Part shown: one piece after another, positions 25,601-38,900 of the stretch | Layout of the letters: each line of letters opens with the position of its first letter | Position numbering within the stretch: position 1 is the stretch's first letter | Assembly (NCBI RefSeq): GCF_014805685.1 | Contig: NC_060886.1 | Location: forward strand, 18,526,608 to 18,590,607 | Direction of reading: 5' to 3' | Length of the DNA: 64,000 nucleotides | Source: Silurus meridionalis | Lineage: Eukaryota > Chordata > Actinopteri > Siluriformes > Siluridae | Program-made: the position numbers and the translations under genes | The notes under the pieces: generated by a model | Told to the model about the DNA's origin: nothing | Databases searched by the model: none | What the model saw: only the letters and a program-made list of their open reading frames with translations

Positions 25601-28600
25601 TGACCATGGCAAGGAATTACAATTGCGCAGTCATATTTACCAACATAAACATTACCGTAAAGTTGTTTTAGAGAACAACGGAGGGCTTCTGAAATGACTG
25701 TAACAAGCCAATACATTAGAAGACTAGTGTATGTCTGAAAAAAATATTTTAAAGCCTCCTTTAATTAAGTGTATTCCAAGGACATCCCTGTTGTTAGTGT
25801 TTGCTTCTAACCATTTCTCTCTTAAAGGTCATGAAACAAATAAATGTTTGCTTTGTTAGAAAAACAAGGCAAACATCCTTAAACCTTAAATCCTTAATCA
25901 CAAACTATCACATGATGAAAAAACAGATTCACTTGTGAATTTTAGAGATTCTGTGGAGGGATCTTAAAAGGATTGTGCATGAGCAAATGTCATTAAACAT
26001 CAGTGAACTGAAACAATGGTAGAGACTGATAGAATCTGAAATATATTACTTCACATTATCATACCAAAAGCAGTTCTGCATATTACTGAGTTACACAACG
26101 TACTTATTTCTCTGAATGCTGGTTTACTTTTTTGTGGAAAAATGACATGACAGATGTGATTCTATGTTTGTTTATAGATGTTGGTGAGAACCATAGATCT
26201 ATTGTTTAGGTTCTGATTAATAAAGACTTGGTGGGTTTGTGTTTATATGCGGTATATTGCTTATGAGGAGTATAGTTTCTGGCTTATGAGTGTCATTGGC
26301 AAGTTCACTTCATCCAGCTTTATTCTTTTGAGAGATTATCTCAAAGGCATGTATATGTCATGTCATATACAATCACATACAGCTGGAATTGTGCAACTAA
26401 ATAAATTTAAATAGATTCAAATGGCCAAATAGAATGCAAAACAATACATAAAAACAGTATATACACTATAAGCTGTATAGTTAATTTCCAAACCTGAAAA
26501 CCAAATAAGCAGTTATAATTTACCTTGCTGTATAGATGGTGTGTCCTTCACACTGCTGTTGTAAATATTATTATGTACATCCTGAACTAAAGAACAGTTA
26601 CACTGACATTCTTGATGCCCTGAAAGAACAAAAAAAAAAAAAAGAAATAAGTATCAATAGTCACATTTAATTACCAAATATTAAAGCACAGTACCTCTGA
26701 AATAGTTTCAATTGATCAGAGTATGTGAATGTGGATTACCTCTATTATTGGCAGTCTCCACGGTGGTCTGCTCAACTGTGCTTTGAATTTGTATATTGTT
26801 GTCGGTCCTAAGGTCCTCTGCAGTGCCATTTAGTGAGCCATGCTCCAGAGTTTGATATTCATGTGTACCTCTGCTGAGCAGCATGAGGCAGAGTCCAGAT
26901 ACAGCAATACCTATTCCCAATACAATGACTGTAATCACAACCTAAATGTACAAAGAGGGAGACAGAGGAATGGGAATTAAAAAATTAATTAATAAATAAA
27001 AAAAAATGAAAAACGTCTTTCTACATCTGGAAATCCATTTAAAACATTTAAAGGAGCTTGTAAAGACTTTACAAAATACATTTTTATTTCACTTCACATT
27101 AAACAATGAGAGAATTCTTAGTAGCTCATACTCAGCAAGACATACTATATTTCAAAATAATACTGTATAGTAACACCTATGGATCGTGGCCTGTAGGATA
27201 AAGTTTCTTGAACCCAATTACTAAAACAGCCCATGTTCTATTTGATGAACCAATGCTTACTGTATGAAAGACACTGTTGATGTTAAATTTTTACCTGTGA
27301 CTGGCCAAAAAAGAATGCAGAGTCAATTGTGTCTGGCATTCTCTCTCCCACTATCAACAGGATGCTTACTGCCACACCAGGCACTCTGTAAATGAGAGAT
27401 AAAGTATAAGACACTTTGTAAATGTCTGTTTGTATCTAACTGACTGTAAGCAGCCCTGTTTCTTCTCGAATTGATCACACAAAAACTGCCCTTAGTAAAT
27501 TGTTGTTTTTTTTTTCCAATAAATAAAGGGGACAGCATCTAAACAGGATCATTGCTTATGCAGTCACTAACATGACATGACTTTGGTGATCTGGTGGTTT
27601 GTATTCATTTTTAATGTTATCACAATCCTTTTGACGCTTCAAACTACATTAAACACAGTGTGTACTAAAATATGATTGGGTCCATGGGGAAAGAAATTTA
27701 TGTTTATGCCATCTCAGAGCAGCTCCACAATATACCACTTTAGGCAAGATATAGTATGGCTTTGCTGCCCCACATATATACCGTCATTTCCGGACTATAA
27801 AGCCGCACCCACTGAATTTGACAAAGATTTTTATTAACATAAATAAGCCGCACCTGTCTACGAAAGACAGTGTCTGTTACACAGTGTAACGGGTAAAATA
27901 TGTTGTGCTTCCTTTAGGAGCATAGCGGTATTTTGGGAATAGCCTGCCGCTGCATTTTTCAGGTATTACTGCATGTGTGCAAGACCGAGGAATATGTCCT
28001 TATTATTTTCTGATGCTCATTTCAAAGTTTCTTTGACTAACCCCGTAACGCTGTTGCTAAGAAAAATAAAAAAGCACGAGTTTTGGAAACCTGTCTGTGC
28101 TTATATGATTTCTGTTCGCAACTGTAGTTAGCGAGCTCTCCCTTCACCCAGACTTAACACGTTACAATGGCTTGTATCTAAACAGTAGCCTACCAAGAAA
28201 GTCATTGTTCACTGTCTTCCTCCTTCCTTTCACAACTATTTCTCTCAGGAGTTTATCTTTTGGCATCGTCGTGTGTTTAAGAAAAAACGTTTTTTTCTCC
28301 CGATGCCGTGCAGCTCAGAACACAGGTGAGGTGCGTTTTTTCGTTTCCGTTCGGAAATTTCATTGGTCTAATGTTATGGGGTTAGGTTTTTTGGCTTGAA
28401 GTTTGTGAAACTGGGAAAAAAGTAGCGGCTTATAGTCCGAAAAATACGGTAGATCAAGTGCAGACCCATGCTGCTGTGGACTGTTACAGCATGAACAAAA
28501 CTACACCTACACATATTTTAGTGTAAAACCATACCCATGTCTCTGATCCTGCTTTGGTTGCTATACTGACTTCTTGAATGTCCAGTCAGCAGACTAATTT

Positions 28601-29108
28601 TAAGCTTTTAACCAATATCACTTTAGTCCTTTTTCAATAAATTTTTACTTGTCTGCCAACCACACCCACAGCAGAACAGAATAATAATTCTACATGCCCA
28701 CTTCATGCCAACAAACGTGTCAAAACAGTGTGTGTGCTAATAGTAGCAGCTCTAAAGACAGACACTTACCCCCAACCAATTATCATTAAAACACCAGGCT
28801 GCACCTTCAGCTCCTCATCTCTCTTCAGCAAGAATAGAGACAGAGCTATCAGACCTAAGAATACAAAAAACTAATTAACATTATTAACAGTGGAACATTT
28901 TGACATACTGCAGAAATTAAAAAGTAATGAGTGCGCGTTAATGATTTTTTTCTTACCAGGCCATATGTAAGTACTGTAGAGTGAGCCATAGAGAAGTGTA
29001 AAGATCAAGACCTGACCAACATAGCTATTCTCAACCGCCACAAATTTCCAAGCGATCATACCTAGACATACCCCCAGCTACACAATTGTGGGAAGGATAA
29101 CAATGAGT

Positions 29109-29172
<64 letters not shown>

Positions 29173-32100
29173 ATCAGTGACTGACAGGGTGATCTGATAC
29201 TGCCAGACAGCAAGTGAAGATTTACTTAAACTATAGCTTTTTGTCAAGTTCATGCTTGCTTCTATTTTCATTAAGAAGATACTTAATCTTCACTGTACTG
29301 TAAATGTTACCGAACTTCTTATAGCCTTGGCCATCTTTGTTTAGAGCAACAATTTTAATTCTCAAATCCTCAGAGAGTCTTTGCCATGAGGTGCCATGTT
29401 GAACATCCAGTGGTCAGTATGAGGGAATTGTACTCAAAGCACCTAATTTTTACTGCTCTAATACAAGATACACACATTTGTATGGTCCTGTCAAGCAGAC
29501 AAAAACATGAATATGATGAACAGGACATGTGGCGTTGAATGGTTATATATCATGAGAAGGTGTGAGTGTCTATGTTCTGTTTAATCATAATGGAGAATTC
29601 ACCAGTGCTGCGATGTACTTGGTTTTAATCTCTTACATAACATCTTTACAACAGATTTCTGTAATATGCTGTTTCACTGCACACATTAATCATGTCAATG
29701 ATTCACAAATAGAGCAGTAGGCCATATTAAATATGTCAGCATGATTATCATTCCTCACCTGTGCCACAAACAGATTGATGGTAAACATATGCGGACGTCT
29801 ACGGAACTTCTTACTCATTATACAGACAGCAACACACCACACCTGCATGCACACAAGCACACATCTTACTCTACCATAACTGCTGTACATTTTATATATT
29901 TAAACAAATTGGACCCATTGAAAAAGGTACAAATATATTGTTCAGTTATTCTCTTATCATGTGCCATCTTATTGTGTATTTTAAACCGATGCAAAACATC
30001 TCAGATCCTATCATTATAGAACAAAGTAGCAGTAAAAAATACAACTTACTTTTAAATAATGAATTTGTGTTGCTCCACTTAAGGTGGAGATCTGTTTACA
30101 TGCATTACTTGTTAGTTAAAAATGTATTTCTGTTTCCTGGTTTTGTATGGAGCTAAAAATTTCAGAGTTATGCTACAGAGGAAGGAAATGTAGGCCCCCT
30201 GTGGTTGAGCACAGCACCCAAAGTCCCCTAGATTATAAGCACTCATTACTGTGCACAACAAAACTGAAAAACAATTAACAATACTTCATAATCCAAAACT
30301 ATATAAATCATAGCCTTTGATAATACTAGTTTCAAATGGAATGGTTTAATGAAAAAGTTTAAAACTACTGTAATTATCATAAGACTGCAACGTAATTATC
30401 ATAAAATCTACATAATCCTGTACTATTATCCTGTTCTACAGAGCTGAAACCAGAGTGAGCATTAGTTTGGCTTGAAATAAACAACAACAAAAAATGTAAT
30501 AGTATGGTCCTTGTGTATAAAGGGCACTACTCACTAGAGCGACAAGGCTGACAATGCTGATGTTAAAGCTAACGTTTTGTAGTGCTGATTCTAGTAGTTT
30601 GGGATTCATCCAGGGAATAGTCAGCAGCCATGCAGAGACATACATGATGGGAGCAGAGAGAAATGTGCAGATCACCATCCCTGAGGTCATCTGAAAAAAT
30701 TAGTCAAACACATTTAAAGACGACTGCACACCTTCAAAGCAGACAATTCAACCTAAAGTTATTTTGAAACACATCACATGCTGCTTATCATTATGGATAA
30801 AATGGCACTCTGGAGTTAAAGTTAGCCCAAATAATACACATCTCCTAACTCCCCTGCCATACTTGCATTACTGGGGACCTCAAGGTGTAGTACAGATCAC
30901 CACTTTTATATTTATCTCTATTTTATCCCAGAAGCAGATACATTTTTTTTTTATATAAACCATAAATCTGGAACACATTTCTCATCTTGAAAAGTAAACA
31001 CACAACTTACCACTTGCAGCTCCATGTTGTAGTGACTGGCATAAATGGCCACACTGGGTGCAGTGGGAAAAACGCCATAGAGGAAAGCATAGTTAGAGAG
31101 ACTGCTCTGATTTTGAGAACTAATATTCCCTCTGTCCAGAACCTCCACCATGCCTCTACAGATCAGCGGCATCACCAGTCTAAGGACAACACACACAAAC
31201 AGTTCCTAGAGTAAAACAATTTCAAGTTGTTTCTACCAGAAAATCTTACATTTCCTCTGAACACATTACACGTTATATAGCACAACATGCAAAAATTCTA
31301 TAAAACCACAATCCTCACAAATGGTGGTTATGTGGTAAAGAGTTCAACATACTACAGATAAGTTCCTACATAGTTCCTTAGTTTCTACATTACTTTACAT
31401 ATTACATAACTTGTCCCACCACTCCAACTTAGTGGAGTTTTTAATGTAGATTCACATTATAATCACACTGCATTCTGTGTAAAACTAAGCTGTTCGACCA
31501 CTGCACAAAGCTACTGCATAAATAAACCAATTAATAATCAATAATTAATAAAAGTACTATGTTGAGTTCATGTTTCAACATTATGAAAAGAAAACAAAGT
31601 CCTCCTCGCTGTACAAATAACAGGTGTCAGATAGAGTCTAGTGAAACCAACACACTTTACATTTAAATTATATTTTACAGATATAAACAACATATTTAAT
31701 GGTTTTAGGATGAATATTTTAACATTTGATGTTTGACCCAACAATGATTTGGGTTGATAAATCTAAACTTACTACAGATTCAGTGTTTCAGAACATGCAA
31801 TACAACCTTCCTCATTTTATTGGTTGCTGGCTTTTATGAGCTCTTAACATTTACATACAGGCCTCCATATGAAAATAAATCCACTGCATTATTCTGAGGA
31901 TTACACTTGTTAAATTTTGCTGCAGTTTTGTGCATACACTATATGGAAAAAAGTTTGTCAGCCCCCGGACTATAAGATGTGAATACATTTATTCTCCTCC
32001 CCTCGTAATAATAACCTCCACTTTTTCTGGGAAGATGTTCCACTGATTTTGGAGTGTTGATGTGGAGAGTTTGGGTCTGGAGTGCAATCTAATTCATCCC

Positions 32101-33957
32101 ATGTAAAACATATCTACATGGCGCAGTTTCGGAAGAACCACACGTGGCTAGAAAAGTCAAGACTCCCAATACTGTTGTCCATATAGTGCATCTAGACCAA
32201 ACCAAAACTTGCTTATTCTCTAAACGCAAATACACCAAGCTGTAACCCGTGTGGATTAAAAGACAATTATGTAATTGCACAATAATGTAAAAATAGACAA
32301 TAGGTTTTAATAATAATAAGCACAATGGCAAGGTAATTTATCACCTTTTAAAACACTGGATGCACTTACAATTTGGCAGTAATGAGCAGTATAAGAGCCA
32401 CCACAGTGGACCTGGTTAGTTTCTTCAGCTGACCCACCATGGTCAGACCCAGATAAAACAGAGCTGCTCCTCCAAAAGAGTTGGCCAAACCATCCACAAA
32501 CTCCTGCATGAAATCTGGGACCTTTGGGCCCAGGACAAAATGTGCTGCAATCCCAATTACCACCATGAAGACAATGGGATTCTTAAGAACATGAATGAAG
32601 ACCACTCCGATTACATGCAGCTTACTCTTCTGCTGCCGCTGCTCACGTCTCCATTTCTGGACTTCGCAGAATGCAAATCCAATAGGATTGAGCACCATGA
32701 GGGAGACTGGTGCAACCAGGTAAATATACTGAAGGTACTCTGGGTGGGTGTTCCTGTATAATGCTTCAACTGTGGAGGAAATATTTTATACATCAGTTAG
32801 TTCGAGAAGGAAGTAGTGGCAAAATGAAAACAAAAGCCATACAGATGATCTGCTAAAAGGTTTGCAAAATTAGGTTCCAATCTAATCTAACATCCAATAA
32901 CATCCTTATTAAAATAAATCTAAAAGAATAACTAAAAAAAGTACAGCAAGCACACGATAATGGTGAGTCATTGGATACAGAGCAATCAAACAGATCAACC
33001 ACAAACAAAACAACTACAGGGATTAACTAAATCTACATGGCGCAATCACTAACACGCCACTCAACCTGGTTGTGCAAATCTGTGCATTATAGCAACAGAA
33101 ATAGGATTTTAGATTTTCAATATTGAATCACTGACATTTTATGCTGTGAAAATTAAATCTTTCATATTAACACAACACACACACGCCTTGTGTCTTAAAG
33201 CACACTGCAATTATTTTTGGTCCTTTTACAACAGAATGTTCATAATATAATATAAATATAGTTCATAATATATGAGGACAGGGTGATATGGAGACGGATG
33301 ATCCGCTGTGGCGACCCCTAATGGGTGCAGCATGAAAGAAGAAGAAGATAGTTCATAATATAAAGTTGGCTTAATTGCTAGAGGGTGATCAGTAAATCAA
33401 GTAATGTAAAGTAATGTAAAGGCAATGTAAAGGCAAAATGAGAAAATTTGTAAACTTTCTATGGCTAGACTATTTACTTTTTCAATTAAAGGCCACATTG
33501 AAAAAGCTCTGATAGTAAGTTACTTACCTATAGGATATCCCAAGGCAAAGTCATTACTTTGAGTGGCAAATATGGAGAATAGTCCAGCTTTGGAGTATCG
33601 GCTATCCTTGCTAGACACCAGCAAAGTCAATACACACACAACAAAGAAAACAGACAGTTTGGCCACTAAGATGCTCCAAAGAAATGGCCAGATGACATTG
33701 CCAAAGTCCAGCAGCACCATGTTCTTAAACAGCAGTGCTGGTAGAGCAAACTTTGACACAAAGTTTCCCAGACCTTTGGATTGGGTGGAGGTTATGATAT
33801 TGGCCCGGCCAGCAACGTAGCCACATAGTATGATCCCAAAACACTCAAGGAGGGCAGGCAAGAGTTTATCAATAGACATGGCAGGTGGAGGAACAGATGA
33901 GGGGTCGTCTCCATGCATGTGGTTGGACATAGAGAAAGTGTTTGGAAGCACATCCAT
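22634..33957 (-). CDS. gpr155: GPR155 / LYCHOS lysosomal cholesterol sensor
   Basis: There are fifteen minus-strand coding exons: 33528-33957, 32370-32769, 31011-31179, 30535-30690, 29759-29842, 28957-29077, 28770-28854, 27295-27385, 26740-26941, 26524-26619, 25445-25575, 23934-24029, 23771-23835, 23539-23676 and 22634-22847. All are GT-AG with continuous phase, giving 825 aa (human about 870). Residues about 40-370 form the PIN-type transporter-like membrane domain (PALLECFGIILCGYVAGRA, KFALPALLFKNMVLLDFG, QSNDFALGYPI). More membrane segments follow, to about residue 710. A cytosolic DEP domain lies at about 735-815 (ITCSQFLKYHKEQCIQDIV, VVWLQTVGLA, LLEGGVIHHI). Family knowledge: GPR155/LYCHOS sits in the lysosomal membrane, binds cholesterol and promotes mTORC1 activity through GATOR1. 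Cys-rich patches (GHQECQCNC, GQCGNCCDSSHC) occur in the loop encoded by exons 10-11. Confidence 0.95.
23223..23483. mobile_element. 261-bp MITE with TA duplication
   Basis: It begins caggtagtcgttgacttacg and ends cgtaagtcgacgactacctg, near-perfect inverted repeats of about 24 bp. TA lies directly on both sides (23221-23222 and 23484-23485). The TA target and CAGG ends suggest the Tc1/mariner-pogo superfamily. The interior holds two direct copies of ctgtacatatagcct...ccaaat.gtgttacga about 83 bp apart. It lies in the last intron of gpr155 read toward the 3' end (between exons 14 and 13 on one side and exon 14's donor on the other), outside coding sequence. Confidence 0.88.
24636..24905. mobile_element. 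Interspersed fish repeat (probable LINE 3'-end type)
   Basis: The sequence tttggtgccacccgaatgag through tctgtaaagctgctttggga and ctaaagctgaactgaattta is a very common teleost interspersed sequence, recognised from memory as a 3'-terminal retroelement fragment. The superfamily is not certain. It lies in gpr155 intron 11. Confidence 0.55.
27779..28451. mobile_element. MITE copy 1 (ccggactata-type ends)
   Basis: The inverted ends are ccgtcatttccggactataa at the left and ttatagtccgaaaaatacgg at the right, with TA on both sides; the length between TA sites is 669 bp. It shares internal sequence (gtatctaaacagtagcctac, tcctttcacaactatttctc, ggagtttatcttttggcatc) with copy 2 at 49516-50193. It lies in gpr155 intron 7. 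No transposase is visible. Confidence 0.85.
29111..29168. repeat. (GA)n microsatellite in gpr155 intron
   Basis: This is a pure GA tract (CT on the transcribed strand). It ends about 34 bp upstream of the gpr155 exon 6 acceptor and could extend its pyrimidine tract. Confidence 0.95.
31936..32189. mobile_element. Non-autonomous Tc1-type element in gpr155 intron 2
   Basis: It has inverted ends cactatatggaaaaaagttt and tgttgtccatatagtg. Internal ataataacctccacttttt and gaagatgttccactgatttt are shared with the copies at 14000 and 55230. The length is about 255 bp, and it is degenerate. Confidence 0.7.
33258..33362 (+). mobile_element. 5'-truncated SINE copy with target duplication
   Basis: The unit gatgatccgctgtggcgacc followed by cctaatgggtgcagcatga and a gaagaaga tail equals the 3' end of the SINE at 12247-12480, in the opposite orientation. 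A direct repeat atagttcataatat flanks it (33258-33271 and 33349-33362). It lacks the tRNA head, so it is a dead 77-bp copy in gpr155 intron 1. Confidence 0.8.
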
Positions 33958-34029
33958 CCTGTTGGAGGTCTGAAGACTTCAGATGTGAATGGACTTGGAA
34001 GTGTTCAGCCAGACTTCAAAATACAAAAC

Positions 34030-34600
34030 CTGTGTAGGGTGTTTAAGCAAAGAAATCAGTGAACTGTTTAGAGCTGATCACATTGTATGGTCATTTTGTT
34101 TAAATTGTTACTAAGTTGTGATGGAAAACAAAATGAGCACTGACTCAGCAGATTAAAATGCCATATCCCGTATATTTACGATATACAATTCAAGCAGACA
34201 AAACAGATTCTTTAAAATATTCCTCGAATAGTCGCACTTTATAGACTTGTTACCTGGCTGTAGTGTAGTGTAGTGTAGTGTAGTGTAGTATAGACCTCGC
34301 CGGTGTCACCGTCAGGAAACTGCATTGCCGCCCCACATTGAGAGAAGACAAACGAAATCAAACTAGATGTAACCAGTTCAGAGACTGTTTATAACAAAAT
34401 ATCCATGTCGGAAGGAAACCTAAAACAAATTTCGCCGTGTCCTGCTCTCTCTCTCTCTCCTGGTGTATGACTTTATCAACCGCCAGACACATGCTTTAGC
34501 CAATCACAGTGGGCGGACGGGGTTATGGCCTTATAAACAGGAACCTTGGTTTTATGGAGAGGATTTAATAAAAGTCTTTGTGATTACAAAATGGGAAATC
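34030..34600 (-). promoter_or_regulatory. gpr155: gpr155 promoter region
   Basis: Upstream of the gpr155 ATG there is a pentamer repeat (TGTAG)n at 34259-34290, a CT-rich run at about 34443-34460, and a CCAAT box next to a GC box (gccaatcacagtgggcgg, about 34499-34516). This is typical of a housekeeping promoter. The exact start site and any 5' UTR intron are not resolved. Confidence 0.45.
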
Positions 34601-35848
<1,248 letters not shown>

Positions 35849-35968
35849 ACTCTCATCTGAAATGTAAGATTATGTGAAAAAAACCCTCAGTAACATTCAG
35901 AAAAATTCATTTGATGCTGTGCTTAAGAATTGAGTAGTAATACAGCAGTGGCATGTTGTTTTTCCACT

Positions 35969-38900
35969 TTATCTGGGTATTGGAGGCAGTGGAGGAGCTC
36001 CTCTTTCTCTGGGTAATGATCCTGCAGAGATCACAAAGTTTTACAGGATTAGGATTCTGAATCTATTTATATACATTTTACTGTCCACATTTGCATTACA
36101 ATGCATTAATCAGACACACAGAGAAAACTAAGTATGGCAAAAACTTATCAACCAAATATAGTGGTCCAGACTTTTCCCCTCAAGCTTACCAGATTTGCTG
36201 GGATACATCTTTGGCACAGAAATGAAAGGCTCAGGTGGGGGCAGCTCAGAAAGTGGGTGGAAAGAAAACCTAATCTCCCAGTTATCTAAAAAAAAAAAAA
36301 AAAAAAAAACAAAGCAGGTAAATATTTTGGTTTTACTGTCAGGAACAAATTTCACTAAATCATCATACAACCCAGCAGTGGTGGACGAAGTACACAATAA
36401 AAATAAAAGTGCTTCCTTTAAACTTTCACTTAAGTAAAAGTAAAAAAAATGTATTTGCTTTCAAATGTAACCCAAGTACTATAATTTATTATGGCTATAA
36501 TGTACCTATTATCATTTTTGTCACAAGACAAGACTCCAATGTTACTCTTACCACATCAATCTATTAATAGAAAAATATTAATTAGTCAAACACTGACAAG
36601 GCCATGGGTGTTATGGCGAGTTAGAGTCAGGAGATTCTTTTATCATTGATTACTCTCAAAATGTTCTGCTTGCTGTTAAACTGACACTGAACTGTATGTT
36701 GGTGCTAAGTAGATACCGCCAAGAAGCAATCAAAACAAGAGCGAGCACTCTACCCTTATATGTGGCTAAGTTTTTATCCACTTATAAATAAAAAGAAATG
36801 ACTGATTTCACAAAATGTAGTTAAGTAAAAAGTAAGATATTTGACTATGAAATGTAGTGAAGTTAAAGTAAATGTCTGCCCAAGATATGTGAAAAGCTAC
36901 TTAAGTACAGTAACAAATTACATTTACTTTGGTATTGTACACCCCTGCAGCCCAGTCACCTAGCTTTTATATTTGCCACATAATTAATAGTCATAAGAAT
37001 ACCAGATTCATTAATTCAATAATGCTTTAAGTAAAAACATGCAGATATTAAACCATTAATTAAGTTAAGGCCAATCTATATCTAATTAAATTGTATGATC
37101 TCGTAATTTGCAACAACTAATCCAATGTGCAGGTTTAATATAAAGACATTTTGAACTATGTTTTTGCAGCCCCATGATGGTAGCTTGTTAACAGATATAA
37201 TTATGAGCCCACTTGTAATGTATACTTACAATTACTGCTTATCCAGACAGATTTACGGTCTGCCACCCTAGATTTAGCACACTAAATACTATCCTGAGAT
37301 AATGTCACACCTTTGGTGCATCCAGTTAGTTTCTAAGTGTGGCATAGATATTTACTTGAACAATTAAAAACATATGAAGGAGCTGTAGACAAAGTGCATA
37401 GTAAGTAAGGATTAGGTTAAATCCTGGAAGGGTGAACATAAAGTGCAAATCTGATGACACAGTATTTGACAAAAAAAATAAAAAAAAGGAGCTTAGAATT
37501 TTTGACTCAGCAACTGACTCAGAATTAGCACTGTGCTTTTTACTTTTAAGGCCATTGCTTACCAACACATTATACATAAACAGAAACTGCAACATAAATC
37601 CACTATATTGTTTGATGTAAAAGACAGGGCCTTCCATGGTATTCAGGGCTTTAAAGGCTTTCTATCTCATTGTGGCTATACAGAGGAAAGGAGATTTTCA
37701 GTCATCCTCAACTACCATACATCATCAGAACAAGTCTATATTTGACTTTGTTATGTCACTGGCTAAATGTTCTAATAATAAATTCTTGTTAACTTTAATG
37801 CGAGAATAAATGTAAACAAAAAATAGGTAATTTTTTACAGTTTTGCTGTCTTTACAGGTTGGTAGCTGCTATATGTTTGAGTTTTAAAAAAAATATTGGT
37901 CAGTTCAACTCTCTATGCTCAGAAAGTATGTGTAAATTACCATCAGTCCAAAGAGGCATTTCTACTTGCATGTCAGACATGTCTGTCAATTATTAAAGCT
38001 TCCTGTATTAAACTGGTGTTCAGGTATTTTAGATAGCATATTAATGTATGCTTTAGGGTTTTGGCTAGACCACTTAAACTAATATGAGCATATGTGTTTG
38101 GATTTTACATTTCAAAGTACTTAACATTAGCTAACTACTGACTAATTAAAATGACTGATTATTCCAGTGGTGTACAATCTTAATTACATAGGGCCCATGT
38201 GGGTGCAGGTTCACTTTTAAACCAAGCTGATGTCATGTCTACTTCTATTTAATCGAATTCTTTTATGTTTAACTTCCTAAAGTATGAACAAATCCATACC
38301 TGTGCTGTTTTGAGGGGAGCTCTGGTAACCGTTGCCCATTGAAGGGGGAGGAGGAGGGAATCCTCCTGCCCCTGGCCTATCTGGAGGAAGGGGAGGTCTG
38401 CCAGCACCTCGACTAGGGTGATTAGGAGGAGGTGCAGGTGGTGCACCTCCTCTGCTGTCCCCTGAAGGTGGAGGTGGAAGAGGATCTAAAATAAAAAATC
38501 CAAATGTTTAAATGATATTGTGAAACATTACACAAATGTGGCTACAAATAAATAAAGTAAAAAAATAAAATGTAAATTAGCAAATAGGACCACGGTCATA
38601 CTAGATCGTATAGATGAGGATCTTCCTGTTTGTGGTCTTGAACTGGGTGGAGGTGGTGGTGGAGCAGAAGCCCCAGGTCGTGGGACAGGTGGTGGATTAC
38701 TAAAAGAATTCCTGTGGGGTGTTGTATTGGCCGACTCCTTCGCTGGTGTAGGAGGTAGCGGTGGCAGGTCCCCTCTTCCTGAAGGGATAGGTGGTGGGCC
38801 ACTAACCATAGATCTTGCTCCTGGTTTACTTCCTGATGGAGGTGGTGGAGGCAGTGGAGATCCCTCACCAGAAAATGAAGCTCTACTTCCTCCAACAGAT

